DNA of 28,293 nucleotides from Scybalousia_A sp052170555 (GTDB taxonomy: Bacteria > Bacteroidota > Bacteroidia > Bacteroidales > P3): the NCBI GenBank assembly GCA_052170555.1, contig JBQNAI010000016.1:1-28293 (forward strand), written 5' to 3'. This document shows, piece after piece, positions 1 through 8,839 of this stretch. Numbering within the stretch: position 1 is the first letter of the stretch; each line of letters starts with the position of its first letter. The notes below the pieces were generated by a model. It made no database searches. It was not told the DNA's origin and saw nothing but the letters and a program-made list of their open reading frames with translations. The translations under genes and the position numbers were made by a program.

Positions 1-114
1 AATTCTGAGCTTCCAACATTAATTTTTCAATTAAAAACCTTTCAATTCCCAATTTTTTAATGCTTTTGAGAAGTATAAAACAACAATTCTTCGTTGCATA
101 TCCCCCAACTTTTC

Positions 115-382
115 TTGCAAGACCACCATTCAGACATTCAAAAACCACCATTTGAATGTTCAAAAACCACTGTTTAGACGTTCAAAGACCACCATCTGTA
201 TACCAAAAAGTGCCATTTTTTGTATACAAAAGTGCCACTTTTATATACTGAAAGTGCCACTTTTCATATATAAAAGTGGCACTTTTTGGTATACAGATGG
301 TGCTAAATGAACACACCCAAATGGTGCTAATAGAACGTCTAAATGGTGGTTTTTGAACATCTAAACAGTCCTTAGCGTACAT
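115..382. repeat. Mirror-symmetric array of about twelve 21-24-nt units
   Basis: Four direct units of exactly 22 nt begin at 115, 137, 159 and 181 and share the core CAAAAACCACCATT or close variants. Four central units (203-226, 227-247, 248-270, 271-293) share AAAGTGCCACTTTT. The right-hand units (294-315, 316-338, 339-360, 361-382) carry the core in inverse orientation, for example AAATGGTGGTTTTTGAACAT at 341-360. Positions 190-215 and 277-302 form a perfect 26-bp inverted repeat. A 98-codon frame on the minus strand (182-478) crosses the array, but its repetitive peptide simply mirrors the DNA repeat, so I do not call it a gene. The array lies 3' of uvrA. It resembles a minisatellite nested in a MITE; no transposase is nearby. 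Confidence 0.85.
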
Positions 383-727
383 CTTTCGGTCTTTTACATA
401 TCTTTTTCCCGCTTTTCTAACCCTGTTGAGGCTCTCTGCCCTAAGAAATATGACAAAACAAACAGGATTTTGCCCCATTATGGTGAATAATCCGCTTTTT
501 TTAATAAAATTTCAATCCAACTATCTAAACATTCAAGCCTTTCTGTACAAGAATTGCAATATTTTTTTAACTCCTTCCCCTAAAATTTTTTAAAAACAAC
601 GAAAATGCAAGACGAAACAAAGAAGGTACAACAGCAAACAAAGAAAAATTGCATAAAAAATATTGAATGAAAATATATAAATGGGAAAGGTGAAAGAGAA
701 AAGGAACGACAGAAAAGACAAATTTAA
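383..727. other. Gene-free stretch between the repeat array and the uvrA stop
   Basis: This AT-rich stretch lies downstream of uvrA. I see no convincing gene, RNA or terminator hairpin in it. A minus-strand frame covers 383-478 but has no recognisable protein features. Confidence 0.6.
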
Positions 728-3604
728 TTAGTGTGAAAGCTCTTCGCTTAGGAAAACGCCAATGGAGTTGTTCTTATCCGATACAGCTTGCTCGGGCGTA
801 CCGACAAAGACTATTCTGCCGCCGGCTTTACCTGACTTATCCCCCATATCTATCAACCAGTCTGCAACTTTGATGACATCCAAATTATGTTCTATTATTA
901 TCATAGTGTTACCTTTGTCTACGAGTTGCTGCAACACCGATAACAATATGCGGATATCCTCAAAATGCAATCCAGTCGTAGGTTCGTCTAAAATATACAA
1001 AGTCTTGCCCGTATCCTTACGAGATAGCTCGGTGGCAAGCTTTATCCTCTGTGCCTCTCCTCCCGACAACGTCGTGGAAGGTTGACCTAACGTAATGTAT
1101 CCTAACCCAACTTGATTGACAATATGCAATTTCTGAACAATCTTAGGCTGATTCTCAAAAAATTGTTCAGCTTCTTCAAACGACATATTCAAAACATCGT
1201 TGATGGATTTGCCTTTGTAACGAATCTCCAACGTCTCTCTATTGTAACGTTTGCCGTGGCAGTCATCACAAGTTACATAAACATCAGGCAAAAAATTCAT
1301 TTGTAGTGTTTGAACACCTGCTCCCAAACAAGATTCGCAACGTCCTGATTTAACATTGAAGGAAAAACGACCAGGTTTGTATCCCCGAATCTTTGCCGTG
1401 GGAAGTTGTGAATAAAGAGCCCTAATATCGTCAAACACTCCTATGTATGTGGAAGGATTGCTCCTCGGTGTACGACCAATAGGAGATTGGTCTATCTCAA
1501 TAACCTTGTCTATATTGTCAACACCCTCTATCTTATTGTAAGCAAGTGCCTTCTTGTCACTGCGATAAAAATATTTGGTCAAAATAGGATACAAGGTCTC
1601 ATTGATAAGCGAAGACTTGCCGCTACCCGACACGCCTGTAACTACATTTAATACGCCTAAGGGTATCTGCAAATCCACATCTTTTAGATTATTGCCACTA
1701 GCACCATACAATTTCAAATATTTCCCATTGAATTTCCGACGTTTTAGGGGTACTTCTATAGATTTACGCCCATTCAAATAATCACATGTAATACTATGTT
1801 GAACCAACAGTTCATTAGGTGTCCCCATCGCCACTATCTTCCCTCCATTTATTCCTGCACCTGGCCCCATATCTATAACGTAATCACTATTAAGCATCAT
1901 ATCTTTATCGTGCTCTACAACAATTACGCTGTTACCTTTGTCTCTAAGCTTTTTCAATGAGTTTATCAGTCTGATATTGTCTCTTTGGTGCAGTCCTATG
2001 GAAGGCTCATCAAGAATATATAACACATTAACAAGTTGTGAGCCTATCTGCGTGGCAAGTCTTATTCGCTGTGCCTCGCCACCCGATAGGGATGCAGTCC
2101 TTTGCTGCAATGACAAGTAGTCTAATCCTACATCAATAAGAAAAGAAATCTTAGTCTTCAACTCGCGTATTATTTCTCTGGCTATCTCTTGCTGCCTAGA
2201 TGTGAGTTTGTCATTCAAGGTATCACACCAAACAGCCAAATCTCTAATATCAAGATTAGAAACCGTTGCTATATCCTTATCATCTATCTTGAAACAAAGA
2301 CTTTCTCTTCTTAGACGTTTGCCTTCACAATAAGGACACTCCTTTTGTGAGAAAAAACCGTTCGCCCACTTCTGAATACTCGCAGGAGCATCCTGTCCTA
2401 TTGTCTCCCTTATGATGTTGACCAAACCAACAAACTTGTCCGTATGATATAAGGACAGCTCAAAATCATTAATCGGCATATCGGTCCCATCTCCACCATT
2501 TATATCTTCTCCAAATCCACTCGCACAACCATATAATATCTCATCAATACATTCTTTAGGGACATTTTTCAAAGGTGTCGCAGTGCTGACTTTGTATTTC
2601 TTCAAAATATTAGAAATGGTCTTATAAATCGTAGAATTTTTATCGGTTTTCATAGCGATTATTCCACCTTGCGATACACTTTTATTGATATCAGGTATCA
2701 ATTTGTTTATATCGACCTCTGTAACCTCTCCCAGACCGTTACATTTGGGACAAGCCCCATAAGGAGAATTGAAAGAAAAGGTATTGGGTTCGGGATCAGA
2801 GTAAGATATACCGGTCGTAGGACACATAAGATTCTTACTGAAATATTTTATAGCCCCTTGATTATCAACAATCATTATGTTATTATTTCCTTGTTGGAAT
2901 GCCGTGAAAACCGAACGCTTCAAACGATTATTAGTCTCACTCTTAATAACAATAGTATCAATAACAATCTCTATATCATGTATCTTATATCTATCCAATT
3001 TCAACCCTAAAACAAGTTCTTCAATCTTGCCATCAATTCTAACCTTGGAAAATCCTTTCTTCGCTATCTGAGAGAACAATTCCCTGTAATGTCCTTTTCT
3101 TCCCTTTACAATAGGTGCAAGTATGGTTATAGTTTGATCGAGATACTTCTCATGTATCATCTCCAAAATCTGAGCCTCAGAATATTTAACCATCTTTTCT
3201 CCAGTATTTATAGAATATGCATCAGCAATCCTTGCAAATAGCAATCGCAAAAGGTCGTATATTTCAGTCACTGTACCAACCGTAGAACGCGGATTCTTAT
3301 TCGTAGACTTTTGTTCAATAGCTATAACCGGAGAAAGCCCCGTTATCTTATCTACTTGGGGACGTTCCATACCCCCAATGTAGTTGCGAATATAAGCAGA
3401 AAAGGTTTCCAGATAACGCCTCTGTCCCTCTGCATAAATAGTATCAAATGCTAATGAGGATTTGCCACAACCACTCAATCCCGTTATGGTAACCAAACTA
3501 TTGCGGGGTATCTTCAAACTTATATTCTGCAAATTGTGTGCTTTCGCTCCGAAGATATTTATACAATCTTGTGTTTCTGTAACACTGTTTCCGCCTTTTG
3601 CCAT
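728..3604 (-). CDS. uvrA: Excinuclease ABC subunit A (UvrA)
   Basis: UvrA is the ATP-dependent damage-sensing subunit of UvrABC nucleotide excision repair; it scans DNA as a dimer and loads UvrB. The 958-residue length is normal. Tandem ABC ATPase modules are complete: Walker A at about 42-50 (GLSGCGKSS) and 657-665 (GVSGSGKSS), signature LSGGEAQRI at 506 and 846, and Walker B DEP at 532 and 873. The C-terminal zinc module has C756, C759, C779 and C782. The first zinc module reads C261-P-T-T264 with C285 and C288, so one cysteine is missing. ATG 3604 is preceded by a minus-strand TACTTTTG element at 3627-3634, which gives a short leader. Bacteroidetes often carry several UvrA paralogues, so this may not be the only copy. 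The gene stands alone, 182 bp beyond the end of menG. Confidence 0.96.
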   Translation of the reverse strand: MAKGGNSVTETQDCINIFGAKAHNLQNISLKIPRNSLVTITGLSGCGKSSLAFDTIYAEGQRRYLETFSAYIRNYIGGMERPQVDKITGLSPVIAIEQKSTNKNPRSTVGTVTEIYDLLRLLFARIADAYSINTGEKMVKYSEAQILEMIHEKYLDQTITILAPIVKGRKGHYRELFSQIAKKGFSKVRIDGKIEELVLGLKLDRYKIHDIEIVIDTIVIKSETNNRLKRSVFTAFQQGNNNIMIVDNQGAIKYFSKNLMCPTTGISYSDPEPNTFSFNSPYGACPKCNGLGEVTEVDINKLIPDINKSVSQGGIIAMKTDKNSTIYKTISNILKKYKVSTATPLKNVPKECIDEILYGCASGFGEDINGGDGTDMPINDFELSLYHTDKFVGLVNIIRETIGQDAPASIQKWANGFFSQKECPYCEGKRLRRESLCFKIDDKDIATVSNLDIRDLAVWCDTLNDKLTSRQQEIAREIIRELKTKISFLIDVGLDYLSLQQRTASLSGGEAQRIRLATQIGSQLVNVLYILDEPSIGLHQRDNIRLINSLKKLRDKGNSVIVVEHDKDMMLNSDYVIDMGPGAGINGGKIVAMGTPNELLVQHSITCDYLNGRKSIEVPLKRRKFNGKYLKLYGASGNNLKDVDLQIPLGVLNVVTGVSGSGKSSLINETLYPILTKYFYRSDKKALAYNKIEGVDNIDKVIEIDQSPIGRTPRSNPSTYIGVFDDIRALYSQLPTAKIRGYKPGRFSFNVKSGRCESCLGAGVQTLQMNFLPDVYVTCDDCHGKRYNRETLEIRYKGKSINDVLNMSFEEAEQFFENQPKIVQKLHIVNQVGLGYITLGQPSTTLSGGEAQRIKLATELSRKDTGKTLYILDEPTTGLHFEDIRILLSVLQQLVDKGNTMIIIEHNLDVIKVADWLIDMGDKSGKAGGRIVFVGTPEQAVSDKNNSIGVFLSEELSH

Positions 3605-3626
3605 CTATATATCACATTTAGGTTTG

Positions 3627-3634
3627 CAAAAGTA
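3627..3634 (-). promoter_or_regulatory. -7 element of uvrA promoter
   Basis: TACTTTTG on the minus strand matches the Bacteroidetes TAnnTTTG -7 element and lies 22 nt upstream of the uvrA ATG. No TTTG element at the usual 19-21-nt spacing is visible. Confidence 0.5.
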
Positions 3635-3786
3635 CGACTTTTTTCACAATTTGCATCTTATATCATATGACATAAAGCATGGGAAACCACCGTTCCATTG
3701 TTATTATCATCTATCAAGCAAAAGAGAGAGCTCCATTTTTTTACAACAATATAACACACCGTCAATAGTAAATACAGACTCCTTCT

Positions 3787-4542
3787 CTATGGTTTTATTC
3801 CCGTATAGATGCTAACTATTCCACAAGTAAGATTCTTGTAATCAGTCTTTTTAAAACCTACTTTATCCAAATAAGATAAAAACTTTTTGCCTTTCGGAAA
3901 CTCTTTTACACTTTTTATCAGATATTTGTATGCCGTATTATCCTTAGATATTATCCTACCGACAAAAGGCAAGACATAATTGAAGTAAACATTGTATAAA
4001 CAACGAACAAATAAGTTTTGTGGATAAGAAAATTCCAAAATAACTATTTGACCATTGGGTTTTAAAACACGATACATCTCTTTTAGGCCTTGCTCCAAAT
4101 CATTAAAATTACGTACTCCAAATCCGCAAGTAACAACATTAAAAATATCGTCCTCAAAGGGTAGTTGTTCAACATTAGCCTGCAAAAACTTAATATTAAA
4201 TTGAGAATTAGTCTTATTAAGTGAAGATTCGAATTGTTGTATTTTTCTCCTACCGATTTGCAACATAGATTGGCTCAAATCTATCCCAACAAGATTTCGA
4301 ATTTGTTTTTGTTTGAGGATCTCTATTGCCAAATCTGCTGTTCCGGTTGCAACATCTAAAATTTTTGTATCATTTATCTCATCAGGATAATCAGGGATAT
4401 CTAAATGCTTTATTGCTTTTTTTCTCCAATATTTATCCACACTGAAAGTGAGCAAATGATTAAGCAAATCGTAATGCAATGCTATTCTATCAAATAATAA
4501 AGCAATATTCTTCCTATTATCTTCTAACGAAATATTTTGCAT
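3787..4542 (-). CDS. menG: Demethylmenaquinone methyltransferase (MenG/UbiE)
   Basis: This 251-residue class I SAM-dependent methyltransferase should carry out the last step of menaquinone synthesis, methylating demethylmenaquinone at the membrane face. SAM motif I is LDVATGTAD at about 62-70 and the acidic strand-2 residue is D88 in VGIDLS. The UbiE signature region is CGFGVRNF (139-146), followed by EMYRVLKPNGQIVILEFSYP (155-174). Length matches the UbiE/COQ5 family. Bacteroidetes normally use menaquinone only, hence the name menG rather than ubiE. The gene follows the SIMPL-domain gene on the same strand after 76 bp with no clear promoter between them, so co-transcription is possible. menA, the preceding enzyme of the pathway, is at 7174-8067 on the other strand. 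Confidence 0.93.
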   Translation of the reverse strand: MQNISLEDNRKNIALLFDRIALHYDLLNHLLTFSVDKYWRKKAIKHLDIPDYPDEINDTKILDVATGTADLAIEILKQKQIRNLVGIDLSQSMLQIGRRKIQQFESSLNKTNSQFNIKFLQANVEQLPFEDDIFNVVTCGFGVRNFNDLEQGLKEMYRVLKPNGQIVILEFSYPQNLFVRCLYNVYFNYVLPFVGRIISKDNTAYKYLIKSVKEFPKGKKFLSYLDKVGFKKTDYKNLTCGIVSIYTGIKP

Positions 4543-4618
4543 AACAGCGGATTAAATACAAGAACATAAGGATAATAATATCCCAATTTCCCGCTCTTGA
4601 TTGTGTAGTATACCAATC

Positions 4619-5341
4619 CTAATCTATAAAATATTCTATCGTAGATACTACCCTTATTTTAACTTTCAGAGGGTCGTCAGTCGGAGTTATTGTAAATTGT
4701 CCTTGATATGCAGATTTTATTCCTTTTATTTTAGCACTTGATGATATAGTAAACTCTTCGGCAGCTTTCTTTGCATTTTTAATACTTTCTTTTATCATAT
4801 CGGGTTTGATATCATTGAGCTTTGTAAATCTATATCGCCCATAATTCTCATCATCATTATAATAATAGGAGTTATCCTTCAATGTAATTCCCTGCTTTAT
4901 TAAATCAAACTGACTCATTTCTACATCTCTAATATTTTTTACTTTATCAGAAATCAGGACAATCTCCACCGTGGCATAATAACGGTATGTGATATCTTTA
5001 CTACGGTATTCATTTGTTTGCCTATCGTTAATATGAGGAACATTTATCGTTATCTCATTTGAGGAAATCCCCTTTGAGCGAACAAAATCCTTAATCTTAT
5101 TATTATTCTGTTCTATTGTCGCTAGAACTTGAGACATCTCATTGCCTGCAACCACATATTCTATTGAAACATTAGCATTATCCACATCTACTATTCTCTC
5201 TGAGAGCCCTCGTACGGTAACGATTTTTTCTTTATCAACAAAAGAATGCAAACCTTTATAAATAAAGAAACCCATAACAACTATTGCTGCGGCAATAATA
5301 ACAACTGAAATCTTTAAATTCAATTCTTTCATACTTTTCAT
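4619..5341 (-). CDS. SIMPL-domain (DUF541) membrane-anchored protein
   Basis: The 240-residue protein has one N-terminal hydrophobic segment (about 9-30) followed by an extracytoplasmic domain. VTVRGLSERIVDVDNANVSI (42-61) is the typical opening of the SIMPL/DUF541 fold, a periplasmic domain of poorly defined role also found in E. coli YggE. The distal part, with AKKAAEEF and the closing RVVSTIEYF, also fits the family. No enzyme function can be assigned. ATG 5341 was chosen; a second ATG three codons in is equally usable. A complete promoter precedes it and is back-to-back with the promoter of the thioredoxin-like gene. menG follows on the same strand. Confidence 0.85.
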   Translation of the reverse strand: MKSMKELNLKISVVIIAAAIVVMGFFIYKGLHSFVDKEKIVTVRGLSERIVDVDNANVSIEYVVAGNEMSQVLATIEQNNNKIKDFVRSKGISSNEITINVPHINDRQTNEYRSKDITYRYYATVEIVLISDKVKNIRDVEMSQFDLIKQGITLKDNSYYYNDDENYGRYRFTKLNDIKPDMIKESIKNAKKAAEEFTISSSAKIKGIKSAYQGQFTITPTDDPLKVKIRVVSTIEYFID

Positions 5342-5370
5342 ACTGTTTTAGTTTTTTACATATGCTTTTG

Positions 5371-5402
5371 CAAAGGTATGTAAATTTTATTTACTGACAA
5401 AA
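5371..5402 (-). promoter_or_regulatory. Promoter of the SIMPL-domain gene
   Basis: On the minus strand TTTTG (5398-5402) is followed by 19 nt and TACCTTTG (5371-5378). This is the full Bacteroidetes -33/-7 pattern, about 30 nt upstream of ATG 5341. Confidence 0.7.
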
Positions 5403-5406
5403 TATT

Positions 5407-5414
5407 TACCTTTG
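5407..5414 (+). promoter_or_regulatory. -7 element of thioredoxin-like gene promoter
   Basis: TACCTTTG matches TAnnTTTG. Transcription would begin near 5420, downstream of the TTG at 5412 that opens the longest frame, so translation must start at ATG 5448 or 5454. The site is back-to-back with the promoter of the SIMPL gene. Confidence 0.6.
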
Positions 5415-5447
5415 TTTTATCGTTATTGCGATATTAAAAGAAAATAT

Positions 5448-5930
5448 ATGACAATGAATAAAGTAAGTGTTTTTATCATATCTGCACTAATATCTCTGAC
5501 TATTATGGCACAGCAAAAGCCATACAATGAAGACATTGACGCTGTGAGTCAAATAAATAAAGCAGTTTTCCAAGCCAAGAATGAGAACAAATATGTCCTT
5601 ATTCAAGTTGGAGGTAATTGGTGTCCGTGGTGTTTGAAATTTATAGAATTCGCACAAGCAGATTCATTAATTAGCAGCATCATTGATAATAGTTACATCT
5701 ATATTCATGTTAATTGGTCAAAAAATAATAAAAATGAGAAGGCTATGACTTTATTGGAAAATCCTGCAAGGTTTGGCTTTCCTGTCTTTGTCATATTGGA
5801 TGAGAATGGCAAACGTATTCATACGCAAAATTCCGCATATTTAGAAGAGGACAAAGGATATAGTAAAAGAAAAGTAGCTGATTTTCTATACCTTTGGACT
5901 CCCAATGCTGTCAAAACAATAAAACAATAA
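5448..5930 (+). CDS. Exported thioredoxin-fold protein with CPWC motif
   Basis: A predicted periplasmic thiol-disulfide protein of 160 residues from ATG 5448. An N-terminal signal segment (about 5-21, ending TIMAQQ) precedes a thioredoxin fold. The redox motif is WCPWC with cysteines at 59 and 62, and the conserved cis-proline region appears as FGFPVFVILDENG. The sequence resembles the small thioredoxin_7-type single-domain proteins of Bacteroidetes; the partner substrate is unknown. ATG 5454 would give 158 residues. The lytic transglycosylase follows after a 64-bp gap with its own promoter-like element. It could be an oxidoreductase or a reductant for surface lipoproteins; the sequence does not decide. 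Confidence 0.82.
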   Translation: MTMNKVSVFIISALISLTIMAQQKPYNEDIDAVSQINKAVFQAKNENKYVLIQVGGNWCPWCLKFIEFAQADSLISSIIDNSYIYIHVNWSKNNKNEKAMTLLENPARFGFPVFVILDENGKRIHTQNSAYLEEDKGYSKRKVADFLYLWTPNAVKTIKQ

Positions 5931-5962
5931 TATCAAACGCCTAATCAAATAAAAATTTTCAT

Positions 5963-5970
5963 TACCTTTG
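5963..5970 (+). promoter_or_regulatory. -7 element of lytic transglycosylase promoter
   Basis: TACCTTTG matches TAnnTTTG and lies 24 nt upstream of ATG 5995. It overlaps the TTG at 5968 that opens the longest frame and so rules that start out. Confidence 0.6.
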
Positions 5971-5994
5971 TACTCTGAATATAAAGTAAGAGTA

Positions 5995-6993
5995 ATGAAA
6001 AATAAAAATAATAAAATTGTTACAGTATCCACTATTGCCATCGTATTAAGTGCAATTGCCATCATGTCGCAAATATTTATCTTCGCTACATCTCACAAAA
6101 ATGAAGATGAGCAATACTCCGAAATATTGAAAGAAAATTTTCATAATTTTGCCGTACCTATGCCTAAACAGGTAATATTTTGCGGAGAAAAGGTCCCAAT
6201 AGAAAATACTTTCGTACGCGAAGCTTTGGATAGAGAATTATCATATATTAGTTATCAACATGCATCCACTTTTTTGATACTTAAACGTGCTTACAAATAT
6301 TTCCCGCAAATAGAAAAGATACTAAATCAGCAGAAAGTTCCAGAAGATTTAAAATACTTAGCTGTTGCTGAAAGTAGCCTGAATAATGCTGTCTCGCCCG
6401 CTAAAGCTGAAGGATTTTGGCAGTTTATGCCTCAAACCGCTAAAGAATACGGATTGATTGTTAATAATGAATATGACGAAAGATACGATATAGAAAAATC
6501 CGCTATTGCAGCTTGCAATTATCTAAAAGTATCTTATTCTCGCCTAAAGAAATGGTCATTAGCTTGTGCTGCATACAATTGCGGTGAAGGTGGCATAAAA
6601 GCTCGTATAAATGAACAAAATGTTAATAATTATTGGGATTTAGCACTTAATACCGAAACAGCACGGTATGTATATAAAATTATCGCTTATAAAATAATTA
6701 TGCAAAATCCACAAGCCTACGGTTTTTTTATCCGACCCATAGATTGTCATCAGCCTTTGGAATACGATTCTATCACAATAGATAGTACGATAAACAATTT
6801 TTATACTTTCGCAAAACAAATTGGTACTGAATACAAATATTTCCGCATAGCAAATCCACAACTCCAAGCCAAGAAGCTAACAAATAAAGAAGGGAAAAAA
6901 TATACTTTCAAGATATTGAATAAAAATTCTTATAACTGGAAACACCTCATAGATAAAGTAGATGATCCCTACAAATTTGTAGAATCTTTATAG
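5995..6993 (+). CDS. Membrane-bound lytic murein transglycosylase, SLT domain
   Basis: Predicted to cleave the MurNAc-GlcNAc bond of peptidoglycan with formation of 1,6-anhydroMurNAc, acting in the periplasm. From ATG 5995 it has 332 residues. Residues about 7-31 form a signal/anchor segment. The goose-lysozyme-like SLT domain follows, with the catalytic glutamate E126 in LAVAESSLN, then GFWQFMPQTA (140-149) and AYNCGEGG (193-200), all diagnostic. It most resembles MltD. The C-terminal 80 residues (TIDSTINNFYTFAKQIGTEY...) look like a degenerate LysM-type wall-binding module rather than clear LysM repeats. The next gene, menA, begins 180 bp later, and no strong promoter is visible in that gap. 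Confidence 0.92.
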   Translation: MKNKNNKIVTVSTIAIVLSAIAIMSQIFIFATSHKNEDEQYSEILKENFHNFAVPMPKQVIFCGEKVPIENTFVREALDRELSYISYQHASTFLILKRAYKYFPQIEKILNQQKVPEDLKYLAVAESSLNNAVSPAKAEGFWQFMPQTAKEYGLIVNNEYDERYDIEKSAIAACNYLKVSYSRLKKWSLACAAYNCGEGGIKARINEQNVNNYWDLALNTETARYVYKIIAYKIIMQNPQAYGFFIRPIDCHQPLEYDSITIDSTINNFYTFAKQIGTEYKYFRIANPQLQAKKLTNKEGKKYTFKILNKNSYNWKHLIDKVDDPYKFVESL

Positions 6994-7173
6994 CAATAGT
7001 TTTATTGAATACTCCCAGATTGACTTGGTGTGAATGTATGAAATATTTCTTATCCTACTCTAATAGAATAATTTGTGATTATACCTAACAATTTTCCATA
7101 TCCATCTGCATAATAAATAGATCTATATTATCGTTTTCCTCCAGTATTTTACAATATCATATAATTAGTCGCA

Positions 7174-8067
7174 ATGATTACACCGTCTCTGATACTAAAA
7201 TCCATTAAAAAATGGTGGGATATCATAAGACCCAAAACTCTATTCGCTTCCATCTGTCCGGTAATAGCAGGATTATTATTTGCTTTGAAACAAAGTTCAA
7301 ATTATAGTGAAATATTTTTAAGATTTATAATTATTTTAACATGTGCGGTCAGTTTGCAAGTACTTAGTAATTTGATAAATGACTATTATGACTATAAGAA
7401 AGGAGCAGATAAAAAAGGTAGAAACGGATTCAAAAGGGCATTAGCTGAGGGTTGCGTAACAATAAACGAAATAAAAAAATCAATTTATACTACCTTGGCA
7501 ATATCAATATGTTCGGGAGCAATACTTTCATTTTACGGAGGATGGCCAATATTGTTAATAGGCATCACAGCTATACTCTTCGCATGGCTCTATACTGCAA
7601 CTAACTATTCTCTATCTTACTTAGGTATAGCTGATATTTTTTGTTTACTGTACTATGGTATTTTAGCAGTTTGGGGCTCACATTATCTACTGACAGATAA
7701 AGATTTATTCTCCGATATAACAGTTTTATATGTCGGAATGATATGTGGTTTAATCTCCATGATAGTCCTAATGATCAATAATATAAGAGATATAGATGAC
7801 GACAAAAGTGCTAATAAAAAAACATTTCCCGTAAGATTTGGTAAAAAAATTGGAGAAACTATGATATTGATTTATAGTCTTATAATACTAACCCTAAGTT
7901 TTCTTGCATTCGGCTTATCTTTTACTAATATAATCTTTATCCCCACTTTTATGCTTTACCATGAGGTCTCTTCGGCACAAGGACAACAATACAATAAATT
8001 ATTATTTAAAGCAGGTTTGTTAAATGTATTTTTCATACTTTTGCTATTTTTGGAAATAATGCTATAA
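7174..8067 (+). CDS. menA: 1,4-dihydroxy-2-naphthoate polyprenyltransferase (MenA)
   Basis: This 297-residue integral membrane UbiA-superfamily enzyme attaches the polyprenyl chain to 1,4-dihydroxy-2-naphthoate to give demethylmenaquinone, the substrate of MenG. The first aspartate-rich motif is NLINDYYDYKKGAD (66-79) and the second is NNIRDIDDDKSANKKTFPVRFGKK starting near 202, which bind Mg-prenyl diphosphate. About eight hydrophobic segments are visible. MenA is favoured over UbiA because of the NDYYDY..GAD form and the menG gene in the same window. There is no obvious co-transcribed neighbour. Confidence 0.92.
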   Translation: MITPSLILKSIKKWWDIIRPKTLFASICPVIAGLLFALKQSSNYSEIFLRFIIILTCAVSLQVLSNLINDYYDYKKGADKKGRNGFKRALAEGCVTINEIKKSIYTTLAISICSGAILSFYGGWPILLIGITAILFAWLYTATNYSLSYLGIADIFCLLYYGILAVWGSHYLLTDKDLFSDITVLYVGMICGLISMIVLMINNIRDIDDDKSANKKTFPVRFGKKIGETMILIYSLIILTLSFLAFGLSFTNIIFIPTFMLYHEVSSAQGQQYNKLLFKAGLLNVFFILLLFLEIML

Positions 8068-8364
8068 CTGTTATAAGATAACTCATAATTACAATAAATT
8101 AATATCAAGAAAGAATTTTCTAACTTCAAAAAACATTTTTATGAAAAAATAATATTATTTTTGTATGTGTTTTTTAAAAAGCTAGCTAACAATAGCTAGG
8201 ATTCACTAAAATAACACTTTATCATTATATATGTATAATATATTTATTTAAATTTTTAATATAATATTTATCATTAAATATCTATTAAAATAGAGAATGG
8301 CACTAATTTTGCAGGACAAAAATCTAGTTAGAATTTATTAACAAATATTAAAACATTTTGTACA
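8068..8364. other. Intergenic region 5' of the heavy-metal-associated protein gene
   Basis: This very AT-rich region holds two TAnnTTTG elements on the plus strand, TATTTTTG at 8156-8163 and TAATTTTG at 8304-8311. A short palindrome lies at 8182-8199. The second element is 54 nt upstream of ATG 8365; the first would give a leader of nearly 200 nt. No reading frame of note is present. Confidence 0.5.
8182..8199. promoter_or_regulatory. Palindrome CTAGCTA-N4-TAGCTAG, possible operator
   Basis: Perfect 7-bp arms are separated by 4 nt, 19 nt downstream of the TATTTTTG element at 8156-8163. A dyad in this position upstream of a metal-binding protein gene could be a repressor site. No regulator gene is in the window, so its function is inferred from position only. 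Confidence 0.35.
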
Positions 8365-8778
8365 ATGAAGAAAATGATTAAAATTATGACAGTAGCAGCT
8401 TTCGTATTTGCTACAATGGGTTTTGCCAATGTTGAAGCAAAAGAGGGAAAGATTAAAGTGAATGGTTCATGTGGGATGTGTAAAACAAAGATTGAAAAGG
8501 CAGCAAAGAGTGTTAGCGGCGTTCAATCTGCAGTTTGGAACACTGAAACCAAAGAGTTGACTCTTAATTATGATGAGAAATTGACAGATATTAAGACTAT
8601 CTCACAAGCAGTTGCCAAAATAGGTTATGATGCTGGTGAAATAAAAGCCGATAAAGAGGCAAGGGCAAAACTTTCTGCTTGTTGTAAAGGAGAAGGTGGC
8701 AATCATCATGGTAAAGACAAAGCTTGTAATGGCAAAGAGCATGGAAAAAATGGAGCGAATAAGGGTTGCAAAAAATAA
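8365..8778 (+). CDS. Secreted heavy-metal-associated (HMA) domain protein
   Basis: A 137-residue exported metal-binding protein. The signal peptide covers about 1-25 (cleavage likely near NVEAKE). It is followed by one HMA ferredoxin-like domain with the soft-metal site GSCGMCKTKIEKA (C36, C39), a central VSGVQSAVWNTETKELTLNYD, and the closing KIGYDAGE. A 30-residue tail rich in Cys, His, Gly and Lys (C106, C107, H114, H115, C121, H126, C135) may bind further metal. Copper is the usual ligand of this CxxC form; mercury (MerP-like) or zinc cannot be excluded. No P-type ATPase or mer gene is adjacent, so it appears to act as a stand-alone periplasmic chaperone or buffer. A strong terminator follows. 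Confidence 0.88.
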   Translation: MKKMIKIMTVAAFVFATMGFANVEAKEGKIKVNGSCGMCKTKIEKAAKSVSGVQSAVWNTETKELTLNYDEKLTDIKTISQAVAKIGYDAGEIKADKEARAKLSACCKGEGGNHHGKDKACNGKEHGKNGANKGCKK

Positions 8779-8839
8779 AGATAATTTTTATCTTTCAGAG
8801 TAATCTTTTAAACCATCCAACTAAGGACTGTGTATAAAC

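Noticed and set aside
115..382. CRISPR array
   Set aside because: There are no unique spacers between identical repeats; the units vary and abut directly, and no cas gene is present.
182..478. 98-codon minus-strand frame across the 115-382 array
   Set aside because: Its repetitive peptide follows from the DNA repeat; there is no signal, domain or promoter.
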